From positions 6,634,501 to 6,698,500 of the forward strand of contig WPIO01000013.1 in NCBI GenBank assembly GCA_009760855.2: DNA of 64,000 nucleotides, written 5' to 3'. Made by a program: the position numbers and the translations under genes. Of this stretch, positions 1 to 10,420 are shown one piece after another (within the stretch, counting starts at the first letter, position 1; each line of letters begins with the position of its first letter). Source of the DNA: Cristatella mucedo (Eukaryota > Bryozoa > Phylactolaemata > Cristatellidae). The notes under the pieces are model-generated. The model searched no databases. It saw nothing but the letters and a program-made list of their open reading frames with translations, and was not told where the DNA came from.

Positions 1-301
1 AATACTCAATCTCAGGACAAAGTAATTTAGGCCCATCTTTATGCGCATGTATGGCAGATGATGCAATGAGCTATTTTGTTTTCATATACAACTGTAGTAA
101 ATTATTAGCATTAGCTTTTTGGCAGACCATTCCCTGTCACTTATGTCTTTTTTATTTGGCTTGCCACAGGCTTTTGAGTTATGTAATCAAGTGTCTCTAC
201 TTTTTTGTTGAACGTTGATCTCAGCAAGTAATTATCTCTAGCTGCATGCCTGATAGCCATTGGTGCATTTAGGCGAAGCAAGCACTTGCACTTAGGTGTC
301 T

Positions 302-431
<130 letters not shown>

Positions 432-575
432 GGAATAATAGTAATACATTTGTATAGCTCCCTTAGAGAACTGGATCTCTTTGTTAGCCCTTTACATATG
501 CTGTACAGAAAGCATGATCAAATGATTAGTGGGAGCATGCACAATGTCATCCATCATGTGCAAGCATGGGCAGCA
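432..575 (-). mobile_element. LINE-B 3' end, minus strand
   Basis: Contains the reversed LINE-B tail (GCTCCCTTAGAGAACTGGAT, then TTTACATATGCTG) followed by the GCATGC-rich 3' untranslated segment seen in the other copies. Its poly-repeat tail merges with the preceding (TG)n tract. Confidence 0.65.
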
Positions 576-584
576 CATTTGTTG

Positions 585-616
585 TTTGTGTGTGTGTGTG
601 TGTGTGTGTGCACGCG
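585..616. repeat. (GT)n microsatellite
   Basis: Short GT run ending in GCACGCGCAC. Confidence 0.9.
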
Positions 617-813
617 CACAGGCACGGGTGCCGATGCGCAAATGTTCTTTGAAGACGTTTGATGGCGTGCTAATTGTTTTGCAGTTATGTAGTTATTGCA
701 GTCCAAGATGTGTCTTAGTCCAAGAGAATTGTGCTTGCCCTTCTTGACCCGAGTCGTGGTTTCGAGACCTACAGATGACAATGCCTGCTACCAGCAGAGT
801 GATAGTTGCTAAC

Positions 814-1470
814 CATATGAGCCCGATGGCGGTAACCATGGTATTACCATGTATTACCATTACCATGGTAACCCGGATGCGAATGGACTCTGACAACTAC
901 CTGAATATTGGTCTAAATTATATGCAAATAGGCTAAAAATGACGGGCTCGTCGAGTTGTATTCGTCATCAGAAAGACAGCGATTTCGAAAACGATGATTT
1001 TTATTGCGCAAGTGTGAAGCAGCTGACCAGATCGAGGGCAAGGATCCCGGGCTCGATCACGAAAATTGAGCTTATTTTTTGAGAAGTACCTCAAGACTGA
1101 TGGCTGATTTGGGACAACCGCTGGTGCCTTCTTTGTGTGCCCCACAGAGCGTACCTGCATGCCTGGAGCAACCGGGAAATGTTTCCCAAGAATTTGCATA
1201 CCAGTTCCATTGCGTTGTTAAGAACGTCATTGCTAACATGTCGTCATTATAGCCAACCATAGTATGCAGCATCCTTTCATTGTGCTCTTGCACACACAGT
1301 TCTTCAGATTGCTTCGACATGATTCTGGCGGTGCTGCTCCTGAATCAGGTCAATGGCTTTTTCGACTTCGAAACGCTATATTGTTTTAGAGCATCTATCC
1401 GCAAAATAAATAATTGTGATTCTACTTGCTGAAATTCTGTAACCCGGGTTACCGCCATCAGACCCATATG
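814..1470. mobile_element. Possible MITE-like element with imperfect inverted ends
   Basis: Positions 814-837 and the reverse complement of 1447-1470 match at 21 of 24 bases; all three differences are transitions. The 610-base interior has no credible coding frame. No target-site duplication is visible, and the right end abuts an S1-like SINE tail (1472-1515), so the CATATG at that end could belong to the SINE. Confidence 0.35.
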
Positions 1471-1471
1471 T

Positions 1472-1575
1472 CAAGTGTCTAGAAAGAGATTAAGTTTGCT
1501 GAGGGTGCTGTACAAATATATTATTTTTATTGAGCCAGTTTTGCCACCATGTTAGTGAGGCTGTTAAATCAGCCG
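1472..1575 (+). mobile_element. SINE tails (S1 then S2 type)
   Basis: The segment near 1478-1515 matches the S1/LINE-B tail (AGAGATTAAGT...GGGTGCTGTACAAA), followed by an S2-type end (GAGGCTGTTAAATCAGCC, 1549-1566). It is a decayed fragment lying in front of the first visible PAXIP1 exon. Confidence 0.5.
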
Positions 1576-1983
1576 GGGCCTTTATTTATGTTTTACTTTG
1601 CTGTTATATAATTGCATAATACTCTGTATAATTCCGTGATAACTTGGTTTTTATTAGCTAATAGAAATCCAGCTGCATATGCTCATTCCATTGTACATGT
1701 TTGATGTGTATATGTCGAATCCACGTCGGCGCCGTGGGTTTCATTTCTAATTTTTTACCGGGGGGGGGGGCCCAAGCTTGAAAGCTCATACCATTGACCC
1801 GTGGGCAAAGTACACCTCCCTCGTGTCTTGGCTACTCAGGCTGCAGCATATTGCACGAGGTGGCCGTCATAGCCACAACTAATAGTAGAAGAACAACACA
1901 GCTGATCCCTTGCTATGCTTGTCCTTGCTTCATGCCTCTGGTATTCTCCCATGACTGTTTTGTTCTCATATGCTCATTTGAAG

Positions 1984-2089
1984 ATTGGAAGGCGTTCGGC
2001 CAAAGGCCAGCACTTTGCTACCAGCTGGCTACATGCCTCGTATCCTCCTCACTGGCATTAACAAGGTCAAGGCGAATCAATATGCCCAA
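1984..2089 (+). CDS. PAXIP1: PAXIP1 exon: start of BRCT5
   Basis: Preceded by a pyrimidine-rich tract and an AG at 1982-1983; followed by GTAAGC. It encodes the first beta strand and part of the first helix of BRCT5 (MPRILLTGINKVKANQYAQ). The exon begins with one base completing a codon and ends in phase 0, which fits the exon at 5021. The acceptor is the best visible choice, but the left edge is not certain. Confidence 0.75.
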
Positions 2090-5000
2090 GTAAGCGAAGT
2101 CGTAAGGTTTTGTAGCTGCCGTGCCACGACATATGGGGCATGTTGTTTGGCAGTTCATGGTGACTAGATGTCTGTAAAAAGTGGCATGTGAAGATTTAGT
2201 TTGGGCCTATACAGTGTGTGTTTTGTGCAATGTGTAAGTTATCCTTCCAGATACCTGCTGCTAGAAAATGTGTGACTAAAAATCGAAATTTCACCACTCA
2301 TTCGTTGTTGATAATTTGACAGAAACTATCCTTGCTGTGGTGTGGTTTTCATAAAGACCCTGAGAAGTTCATGATTCTTCTGCAAATCAATAGAACAGGC
2401 AATTGGTCATGGCCAAAGGCTGTTTTTGGGAATACCAATTCTTGCACAATAGCATGCTGGAGTATAATAATAATAACTATGACACTAATAACTAGTAATT
2501 GTAATGACATTTGTATGGCACTATAAGAGAAAATTGTCTAGGCAATTAACATAGGCTAGTAAGGAAGCATATCAATTGATCAGTGGCTACTAATTACATG
2601 CTCAATTGCAGCAAGCATGACCACATAAAGGACAGTGTATGTGAGCAGAGCAAATACTGTGATGGATAGGAATGTTTTTTGCTTCATTTAACGGTTGTAG
2701 TAATGTCAGGGGATGTCGTGTGGTCAATCGGTTGCAGGTTCCTGGTTTTTGGTGTACAAGAATTGGAGGCATGGTCTCCAAACGATTGTAGGTCGGTTTG
2801 TGGCATAGCTCAGTGACCCGAGTCTAGAGGCATACAGGACTGGGAAGCATTTCAGATTGGTAAGCCGAAACAAGAGAGCAAATGGGCGTAAGTAAGTAAG
2901 AAAGTAAGTGGCGTGGCCTTGGAGTCGATTCGGTGGTTGACACTGAGCCATCCAGGGCAGAGAGAAGTGTTGTAGAATGTGGCAGTTGCAACGTTCATGC
3001 CAGACAAGCATGGCTGGCTGCAAGTTTTTTACATTCCATGCGTATCTTTATGCACAGGCAGGAAAACCTGAAAGGTGTGTTACACGTGTCCAGGCTAAAT
3101 GTCACAAATGCTTAGGCTAACTTGGCAGTGGTACTCTTAACCTAGCACATCTTGATTTTAAGCAATATTGCATGGCAGAAAGCAAGGACAGGATTAACTG
3201 TCGACCGGATGCTATCATCTATCCAAATATCATGCTTTGAAAGGTGGCAGCGGGAACACCCAGATTGCATGCAATGATTGTATAGGATATGCCGGTCCAG
3301 CCCATATTGAGAGTTAGGCTTTCGAGTTTATGGTTGACTTTGAGTTCTTCCTTGACCTTAAGTCTAGTCGTACCACCACTCAATTCGAGAAAGCTAGCTG
3401 CCATCCCAGTGCGAATGCAATGGCAATACAAGCTTCGAGGGAGTTAAGAGCATCTTAGGTTCAGGGATGGATCTAAGCACGGATATAGCTGTGTATATTC
3501 GGCAAAAATTGACAGCCTAGATTGTGCTCGGCGATTTACATCAGGCAAGAGGGAAAAGAAGTAGATCTGGTACTGATTTTCGGGTTATTTCGTCCTTCAG
3601 ATGCTTGCCTGATGACCAGTGGCCATTGACATCTGCACTAAAATATCCCGGTAATACGGGACTTGGACCATTGCATTGCACTGTCAGTGCAACGCACAGA
3701 CGAGACCAGTCTTGAAATACTTGGTGGTTATCAATATCGAAGGCTGTCGAGAATTTCACCCAGTATTAGTTCTAGCGAGAATTCGTCCTCACAAATTTCA
3801 GTAGCGCAGAGATTTCACTATACAGAGCAAAGTTCTTACGCTGACCCACAAGGCCCGCCACGGCTTGGCTCCTTCGTACCTAGCTGAACTGCTGCATCAG
3901 TTTCAGCCTGTTCGTGGCCTGAGGTCCTGTGTGGACAATAAATTAGCTGTCCCATTCCTCCGCTTAAAGACATTTGGCGACAGAAGCTTTAGCTCTGCAG
4001 GTCCTAGACTGTGGAACTCGCTTCCACAATTCTTACGCAACGATAACTACTCTCCTACTGCCGACTTTGGCACATCTTTTTCAGCGGTCCTGAGCTGCTA
4101 CTTCTATGCTACTCACTACCTCAACTGCTCTCCTGACTCTGCTGTGCTTCCCACTTTCTCTTTGTTGCGTGAGACGAAGTCTGTTGGCTACCGAATGCAT
4201 ACCGAAAGCCGCTTAGGCTGTGAGTGCGCTATACAAAACTCTCCTGCTTAACACCCGCATGGTCTTTATGACTTTGTGGAGTTACAGACGGAGATACATT
4301 ACATTACATATGTGAACATTCGTGAGAAGGTTGGTGTACACATACAGTAATGGTCACTGGTGGATGCTTAGTGCCCAATCCTGGCTGGAGCTTACTTGCT
4401 AGGTTTGATGCTTCAATGCAGTGTTTAGCTGGTCTGCCACTTGTCATTCTATTGTCTTTGACTAGACTGGCAGATGGGAGGCCCGGGCATATGTTATATA
4501 AGTTCTCCTGGTCGAGTGTCGACTTTGTAGTATGTGTGATCTGACAACAGCCAGCCTCTTTAAATAATGCAGGGACAAAATTCTAGGCTAGGCACTGACT
4601 CATTACTTCGTTAGTTAAGGTCAAGGAGCAGCAAATCGAGACATCTCAGAAGGAGTATGGTAGGTATTCAAGGGCTTGAATTGGTAGGGATTAGATGGCT
4701 GCTGCGGTAGTCCTTTGAGACTACAAGATGAACACATTGACATGAGGTCAACAGTGGCTTCAAGCTTAAAGGTGGGCATCGACGTAGGAAGCAATGGTGA
4801 GGAGAGAAGCCAGAGGCATTGGGTGGGGGAGGAGGTGCTGCAGTGGGGATCAGCCTCTATCTGATCTATCTTACTTACGGCGAAGTTGGAAAAACCGTCG
4901 TCTGGCTTGGGCAGACGAGTGGCGCAACGGTTGGAAGCTTCAGGTGTCAATGCCGTTCTCGAGCGAGGCGGTTTCCTGCTGCCTCTCCTGCAAGCGCGTG

Positions 5001-8000
5001 CATGCTCCTCGCCGCTGCAGAGAGTCGCCGATCTCGGCGGCACGGTGACGACTCAGCCGCACGAGTGCACGCACATGGTGTCAGACGCCGTCGTGCGCAC
5101 CATCAAGTTCCTCGCGGGCATCAACTACTGCCTGTGCGTGGTCACTTCTCAGTGGCTGGAGGAGAGCTTTGCCGCCAAAGAGTTCCTCGGTGCGTGTCTC
5201 GCGAGGGTTCGGCGCTCCCACCCGCGCTACACGCCCCCCCCCCCCCCCCGATGGGAAGCACGCTGCAGTGGTCGAGGGACATGCTGGCCCAGCCCCCTCC
5301 TCCCCCCTTCTGTCAGCGTCCGGCGACCGCCGGCACTTGCGCCTCCGAGCTCGGCTGCCGTGCTCTCGTCGTCCAGACGTTCTCGCTACATTCGCTGAAA
5401 GCGAGGCTCCGCCCGGGCCTGCACGTGTGCCCCCGCCATTTCTCTCCAGACGAGGCCGCCTTTGCGCTCGCCGATGAGAAGTACGAGGACGAGTTTCAGT
5501 GCAACATCCAGCGGTCGCTCGAGAAGGCGAAGAGCGGCAAGAAAGTATTCGACGTGCGTGATGTGCGCGCGGGCAGCAGCAGCGGCTCGTGCTCGCGTGC
5601 GTTTGCCTCTCCCCGCCCGAGAGACGTTGACCGTGGTCGTCGCCTTGGCCTGTTGAATGCCGTTTTTATGAATCGTTCTCGAGTACGACGATTGTTTCAC
5701 TGCCGTTGATCGTTGTCCACGACGACATACATGCTCCAGCCGTCCTAGGTGGTGGCGGCGTTTGTTCGTTGTTGTTTTTTGAAGCTCTCGCAACCGTCTG
5801 TGTCGTCTTTCTGCAGGGTCTTTCCTTTCACATAACTCCGAGCGTTCAGCCTGCACTGAAGATTTTGGCAGATCTGATCAAGGCAGGCGGAGGTCATTTG
5901 CTGGCACGAAGGCCTACTGCAAAGGCGGTGCTCAACAGCAAGACAGCGCAGGCAAGCTCGCCGAGCGCTTGACGAGCTTGGTGCTCGAGTCCCGAGTGCG
6001 CAGCTTTATCTTGAGCATGTGCACTGTTAGTCTGCCTTTCTAGAGATTCAGCAATCGTGCTGGTTTGGTTTTGGTCGCGATATCCCTGCCTATAGGCTTC
6101 CAGCCGTGGTGTACCAAATGCCAGATCGTATCGCTGTACGTCGGAATTGTAATGCAGCCTCGACGGTTGATCCCACATTAGCTGCGATTCCAGAGAGGCT
6201 CTCACCGTGGCCTGCCCTGACGTTTCGTGGTATTTCAGGGTAACCCATCAACTATCGTGGTGACCTGCTATCATGACGTACATCTGTGCCGAGATCTGAG
6301 GGCGCACGGCATCGGTATGTGTGCCCCCCACTCACTTTTTTGGTTTTTGCCGCCGTGTGCTCCCTTTGTTCCAATTGTCGGCAGCAGTTCAGCTTGGTTG
6401 GCAGGAGTGCCTCTTAGGTCTGAGATCCGGGTCTGCTGTTCGAGTGGTCCAATCGACCACCACGCCCAGCCGTCATCGGCCCGAGCTCCCCCTCATCCCG
6501 TTCGGCGATTACTCTGGTGAAAGACAAACGCGACTTTCGTTGCGGCTAGCTGTGACATGCACGGTTGGCAAGCAGGCAGTCGGCTGCTGTGCGGCACACG
6601 ACTGCCCATCACGCTACCATTGCGGCACACGACTGCCCATCACGCTACCATTTTGTGCCCATAGACGTGAGCAGTTATTTATACGAGAGTTGCTTCATTT
6701 GCTTGCAGGCTGGCCGATGGGCCTCCACGTGTGCCAGATGCTGATGCCGCAAAAGTGCTGGCAATATTAGTTGGTGGGAAGGCAGGATGCTTTTCAACTC
6801 GCTTCAAATGAGTGGATGTATGTATCTCCATCTGTAGCTCCACAAAGACTATGTCGGTGTTAGTAGCCAAAAGACTTCATCTCACACAGCAAAGAGAAAT
6901 TGAGAGGCTTAGCTGATTCAAGAGATCAGTTTAGTAGCATGGAAGTAGAAGCTCGTGACGGCTGGAAAGGGTGTGCCACAGTCGGCAGAACGAGAGTAGA
7001 TGTCGTTGCATAAGAATTGTAGTAAGCAAGTTCCACAGTCTAGGACCTGCAGAGCAAAAGCGTCTGTTGCCAACGGTCTTTAAGCTGAGGAATGAAACAG
7101 CAAATTTATTATCCATACAGGACCTGATGGCACGAGGAGGCTGAAACGGGTGCAGTAGTCCAGCTAGGTATGAAGAAGCCTAACCGTGGCAGGCCTTGTG
7201 GGTCATCGTAAGAACTTAACTCTGTATCCGTTGATCAACAGGCAGCCATACAAGCTCTTTCAGCAAAATTTAGGCAGCTGTCGAAGACGATGCCTAAATT
7301 CAAAGCGCGCGGTGATGGTCGAACAACAGCATTACCTCTTATAAGAGCAAAGCCTTCTAGTCCGGCCACATACTTGGGGTGTCCTATCAATGTGTGTGCT
7401 CATTAGTTTGCATTTATCGACTGAAATCCAACCTAATTGGAAAGGCAGTCCCACATTGCTGAGTGCCCATAAGTAGTCCCTCGGCATGGCCTAGAGCATC
7501 TTTACCAAAGTGTCTTTATTTGCTGTAGTATTTCTGTCTTATGAATGTATACACTCACATGTAAATAAATACTAGCTGATTGAACAGCCTCTTTTGTATA
7601 GCGACAGAAGAGCCTTGACGGCTATCACCGCCCCTTGCAGTGGCAGTAAATGATTGCCCACCGCAGGCTCCGAACCCACGACCTCGGGACCTAGGTCGTA
7701 GAAAGCAACCGCCTTACCTCGTGTGCCATAACGGCTCACCAAAAAATACTAGCTGATTCAATAGCCTCTTTTCGTATAGCGACAGAAGAGTCTTTGCGGC
7801 TGTCACTACTGCTTGCAGCAGCGATAAAGGATCGCCCGCCACAGAATTCAAACCCAAGACCTCGGGGCCGAGGTCGTTAAAAGCACCCGCCTTACCCAGT
7901 GAGCCGCGACGGCTCACCGTATGCGGCCAGCCTAGATTATTGATACGTGTCCAGCCACTTGATGGGTGCGTGTAGGCCAATATTGGAAGTGGGAAGAACC

Positions 8001-8448
8001 TAGCAACTGCCCCAGCAGCCACGCCCTCAGTGGAGCAGTGAATGAAGGTACAGCCACACTTTCCCACCAATGGCTGTACATTTAATCATTGCTGAGAGCG
8101 CTGTGCCGTGTGGTCGGTCGCAGAGCTTGCAAACATGTTGGCAACGTACCAAATTGCTGCCTACTCGATGCCAATCCTTCGTCCGGCCCCCCGACTCCCT
8201 ATGCCTGCCGCGTTTGCCAGTAGTTGTTGGAGACCGACCTGAGATTGTGCTGTCGTTCATGTTGCACCCGTGAAGAACTCCGCTTTCTTTTTTCATCATC
8301 ACTGTGTTTTCATCTGCTGAGATTGTGTGGGGATGTTGCCTGTCAAAAGCCGTGCGTCTTGCTTTCAGATGTTTACAATTCAGAGTTTGTGGTCACCGGT
8401 CTTCTGCAACAGACTGTTGACTACAGGTCGTTCGTTTGCTCCGGATGA
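1984..8448 (+). CDS. PAXIP1: PAXIP1/PTIP orthologue, 3' end (BRCT5-BRCT6), six exons
   Basis: Spliced C-terminal part of a PTIP-like protein. Exons are 1984-2089, 5021-5189, 5450-5553, 5817-5951, 6239-6314 and 8369-8448; all junction phases agree (0, 1, 0, 0, 1 after the first five) and the last exon ends in TGA. The joined product aligns in order with the last BRCT pair of vertebrate PAXIP1: an LLTG strand, an LGG turn, RTIKFL, a SQWLEE tryptophan motif, a SFHITPSVQP second-BRCT start, VHLCRDL and the terminal SEFVVTGLLQQTVDY. PTIP is a nuclear adaptor for DNA double-strand-break responses and for KMT2C/D H3K4 methyltransferase complexes; its last BRCT pair binds phosphoserine, for example on gamma-H2AX. 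The TG pair (2051-2056) and the lysine of RTIK (5105-5107) that contact phosphate in such BRCTs are present. Earlier BRCT repeats and the glutamine-rich region are not visible and probably lie left of the window. Identity with the MDC1 BRCT pair is less likely because the linker and C-terminus match PTIP better. Confidence 0.9.
2465..3060 (-). mobile_element. Decayed LINE-B 3' fragment, minus strand
   Basis: Starts at an AATAATAAT tract. Pieces at 2655-2750 (GTAATGTCAGGGGATGTCGT) and 2970-3070 match other LINE-B copies at 19.4-19.8 kb and 57.9 kb. Reading frames are broken. It lies in the 2.9 kb PAXIP1 intron. Confidence 0.6.
3786..4312 (+). mobile_element. LINE-A (CR1/L2-like) 3' end
   Basis: Encodes the C-terminal end of a non-LTR retrotransposon polyprotein: HGLAPSYLAELL, then LKTFGDRSFSSAGPRLWNSL and a short cysteine-containing tail, a combination typical of CR1/L2-type elements. 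It ends in an ACATTACATT tail. The copy is 5'-truncated, with the frame largely intact over about 128 codons. It sits in the PAXIP1 intron in gene orientation. Confidence 0.88.
5021..5189 (+). CDS. PAXIP1: PAXIP1 exon: core of BRCT5
   Basis: Acceptor CTGCAG ends at 5020 and the donor GTGCGT starts at 5190. The exon encodes RVADLGGTV, the HECTHMVSD strand, RTIKFL and VVTSQWLEESF, which is the canonical BRCT sequence from the GG turn to the buried tryptophan (codon 5153-5155). It ends in phase 1. The frame stays open upstream of 5021, so a longer exon cannot be formally excluded, but the phase fit with 2089 favours this edge. Confidence 0.88.
5450..5553 (+). CDS. PAXIP1: PAXIP1 exon: inter-BRCT linker helix
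   Basis: Acceptor TTTCTCTCCAG ends at 5449 and the donor GTGCGT starts at 5554. It encodes DEAAFALADEKYEDEF and the helix FQCNIQRSLEKAKSGKKVF, matching the PTIP linker between BRCT5 and BRCT6 (a sequence ending in SLEESLKRA in vertebrates). Phase 1 in, phase 0 out. A GTATTC inside the exon could be an alternative donor but would break the alignment. Confidence 0.87.
5817..5951 (+). CDS. PAXIP1: PAXIP1 exon: first half of BRCT6
   Basis: Acceptor TTTCTGCAG ends at 5816. The 45 codons start GLSFHITPSVQPALKIL and continue through the glycine turn (KAGGGHLLARRP). The alignment ends at NSKTAQ, where the intron appears to start with GC: CAG followed by GCAAGC. This is the known minor GC-AG donor type; there is no in-frame GT donor nearby that preserves both the frame and the homology. 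Confidence 0.85.
6239..6314 (+). CDS. PAXIP1: PAXIP1 exon: middle of BRCT6
   Basis: Acceptor TATTTCAG ends at 6238 and the donor GTATGTG starts at 6315. It encodes GNPSTIVVTCYHDVHLCRDL followed by RAHGI, matching the vertebrate PTIP stretch with the same HLCR motif. Phase 0 in, phase 1 out. Confidence 0.88.
6591..6653. repeat. 31-base tandem duplication
   Basis: The unit beginning TGCGGCACACGACTGCCCAT occurs twice in a row without change, suggesting a recent event. Confidence 0.9.
6815..7245 (-). mobile_element. LINE-A 3' end, minus strand
   Basis: Begins with the reversed tail (TGTATCTCCATCTGTAGCTC). The minus frame shows KFAVSFLSLKTVGNRRFCSA and GPRLWN. It contains frameshifts and stops. 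Confidence 0.85.
7560..7742 (-). mobile_element. S2 SINE, minus strand
   Basis: The reverse complement gives a tRNA-like head with a B-box-like GGTTCGGAGCC, then a GGGCAATCATTTACTGCCACTGC-type body (split here as GGGCAATCATTTACTG) and the AGGCTGTTCAATCAGC end. A diverged second copy follows immediately. Confidence 0.7.
7744..7920 (-). mobile_element. S2 SINE, minus strand (tandem partner)
   Basis: Head-to-tail with the previous copy and clearly diverged from it. It retains the ACCTCGGGGCCGAGGTCG box region. Confidence 0.68.
8369..8448 (+). CDS. PAXIP1: PAXIP1 last exon with stop codon
   Basis: Acceptor GCTTTCAG ends at 8368. The exon encodes DVYNSEFVVTGLLQQTVDYR, then SFVCSG and TGA (8446-8448). 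The same C-terminal strand and VTG-LxQ-x-xDY motif end vertebrate PTIP, so this is the natural C-terminus and not a truncation. I see no canonical AATAAA in the next kilobase, so the poly(A) site is unresolved. Confidence 0.88.
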
Positions 8449-9305
8449 CGAGCCGTCTAGTCCCTTGGCATCATGAGCATTTGTCGGCTTTTTCTGGGGA
8501 GGACGCCACTGCGATGTGATAAATCGATGTGTGCAGCTACCTGTGTGTCTTGTGTGCATATATATTTTTTATCTGTGAATATGGTATTTCCTTTCAGATG
8601 TGCCTGGATCCCTGCCATGCAGTGACACGGGCCTTTTATGATCCCTTTCTCGGCTAACGCATGTTAGCCGTGTGTAATATTTGCGGCCATACGACGATAG
8701 ATATACGGCGTGCTGTGTTTGACTCTCAGTGCCCCGGCACTGCTCCTCGGCGCTGTACTTTGTCGATGACATTATCGTTGTGTGTACGGGCAGTATGTCT
8801 TTTTCTCATTCAGGTTATTTTGTCCGTAACCCGAATACACGCTCCCTCTCTCTCTCTAACCCTGTTGAACCGTGATGACTCGTTGGCTGTGCGGCTTGTA
8901 ATTTTCTGTGCTAAGCTTTAAGCTCAACCTTTGTGCCTTCCCAATCGCATTTGCTTGCTGCAAAGAAAATGTTGTGATTGCTTGTGGGTTGCAGCAGCCA
9001 CCGGGAAGTGCTCGTTAGATTTTTTCCGACCTTTCGTTCAGAGCATCATCAGTGTAGTCGAAGGCTAAGGCTGCGTTGCAAGGCACTGCTTCCATCTGCT
9101 ACCGGTTTGTGGTGACCTTCTGAACAATGCTGTTGAGGCCAGTGTGCCATTACGGCTCACCACAATACTGTTAAGGCCAGGGGCCTTTGCTCGCTCTCCT
9201 AGATCCCTCAGCAGCATTTGACTCAGTTGACCACCAGAATTTTTGGAGCTCCTTCTAATCCACCTAGGTATCAATGGCAAAGTACTAAACTGTGTTAGAT
9301 CCACT
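8449..9305 (+). other. 3' flank of PAXIP1
   Basis: Probably 3' untranslated region followed by intergenic DNA. No AATAAA and no other gene is seen. A short CT run lies near 8843. Confidence 0.4.
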
Positions 9306-9453
9306 CTGGTTTGGCCCAGTGGTTAAGGTGCTCGCCTTTAACGACCGAGGTCGAGGTGAATGTATTTGATGACCGAGGTCGTGGGCTAGAGCCCCGTGGC
9401 ATATGTGAAGCATCTGGTTAGAGATTAAGTTCTCTTAGGGTGCTATACAAATG
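9306..9453 (+). mobile_element. S1 tRNA-derived SINE
   Basis: The head TGGCCCAGTGGTTAAGGTGC resembles a tRNA A box. GGTCGTGGGCTAGAGCCCC resembles a B box. The tail GAGATTAAGTTCTCTTAGGG then GTGCTATACAAATG is shared with the LINE-B end. A stretch of the middle is duplicated (GACCGAGGTCG twice). Confidence 0.8.
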
Positions 9454-10397
9454 TTGGTCGTCTGGGCAGCCCTTGAAGTAAGGGGTACCTCGGGCTTCGA
9501 TATTAGCTCTCCCCTCATCTTTTCATCAATCTGTCAGCCTTGCTCAGGGCATTCTTTATGTGGCATCTATCACGGCTGGGCTGAGAATCAGTAGTCGGCT
9601 CCTAGTAGAGGTTCCAAAACTGCATGCTACCGTTCAGGAGCTTCGTCAGGCACTTCTACCTCTCTCCGGGTTTTGTTTCAAGCCGTGCTGTCAACGTGCT
9701 GGCCGATGTACATCCACTACTGGCAGCTTCAGCACCGTCGTTGTGCTGCCTGCTCGGTCTTGGCCCAATGATAGTATGCTCGAACTTCACTACCCAGGCT
9801 AGAGGTTGCTGTTGCATTACACAATTCTATTTTACCTACTGCTATGAGTTGAAAGCCAAAAGGTTGTTCTGCAAACTACAAATGAGGCTGTTCAGACAAC
9901 AGAACTTTACTTTTAGCGGTAAGCTAACCTATGCCAGCCCTTAATGACTATATTGGGCTTGAATCGAATTTATAAATTTTGGATCTGGTTGTAAATAAGC
10001 GTGCACAAGTATGTCAGGACTGCCAATGAGCTGGCAATTAACACATAACAGCAGGCTTACCGTAGATCCTCGTGGCCTTCTGTCGATGGCCGCATTCGCC
10101 GACTAACGACAGCCGCCTATCCGGATGCTTGCTGAGCTAGCCCGAAAGCGCCTGAATAGCATGACTCGGCCGACGAACGTCAGTTTCCCAAAAGCTATGG
10201 TTAAGAGGCGTCATCGCAGATCCGGGCAAGCCCAAAAAAGTCAGGCCCAGCCGCTGACCTGACCCAGACGCTGATATCACATTACAGTCGTCCCAGCCAA
10301 CCGAACTCGCCTGGGTACAAATGTAACACGACAGACCCTATGTAAGTGTCAGATCAGGTACTATGTAAATAACAGATTAATAAATCTGGCTTATTAA

Positions 10398-10420
10398 CGT
10401 TATATATATATATATATTAA
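10398..10420. repeat. Short (TA)n within AT-rich DNA
   Basis: AT-rich stretch 10370-10540 with a TA run. The rest of 9454-10880 shows nothing supportable. Confidence 0.7.

Larger units (their letters stand above)
2090..5020 (+). other. PAXIP1: PAXIP1 intron interrupting BRCT5
   Basis: A 2.9 kb intron bounded by GTAAGC and CTGCAG. It holds a decayed LINE-B (minus) and a LINE-A 3' end (plus). Nothing else is supportable in 3061-3785 or 4313-5020. Confidence 0.75.
6315..8368 (+). other. PAXIP1: PAXIP1 last intron
   Basis: A 2.05 kb intron between GTATGTG and CTTTCAG. It contains a 31-base tandem duplication, a minus-strand LINE-A fragment and two adjacent minus-strand S2 SINEs. Confidence 0.75.

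Noticed and set aside
4819-5709. Continuous 296-codon plus-strand frame
   Set aside because: It crosses two splice sites and is out of frame with the BRCT homology; it contains intron sequence such as the poly-C run near 5235.
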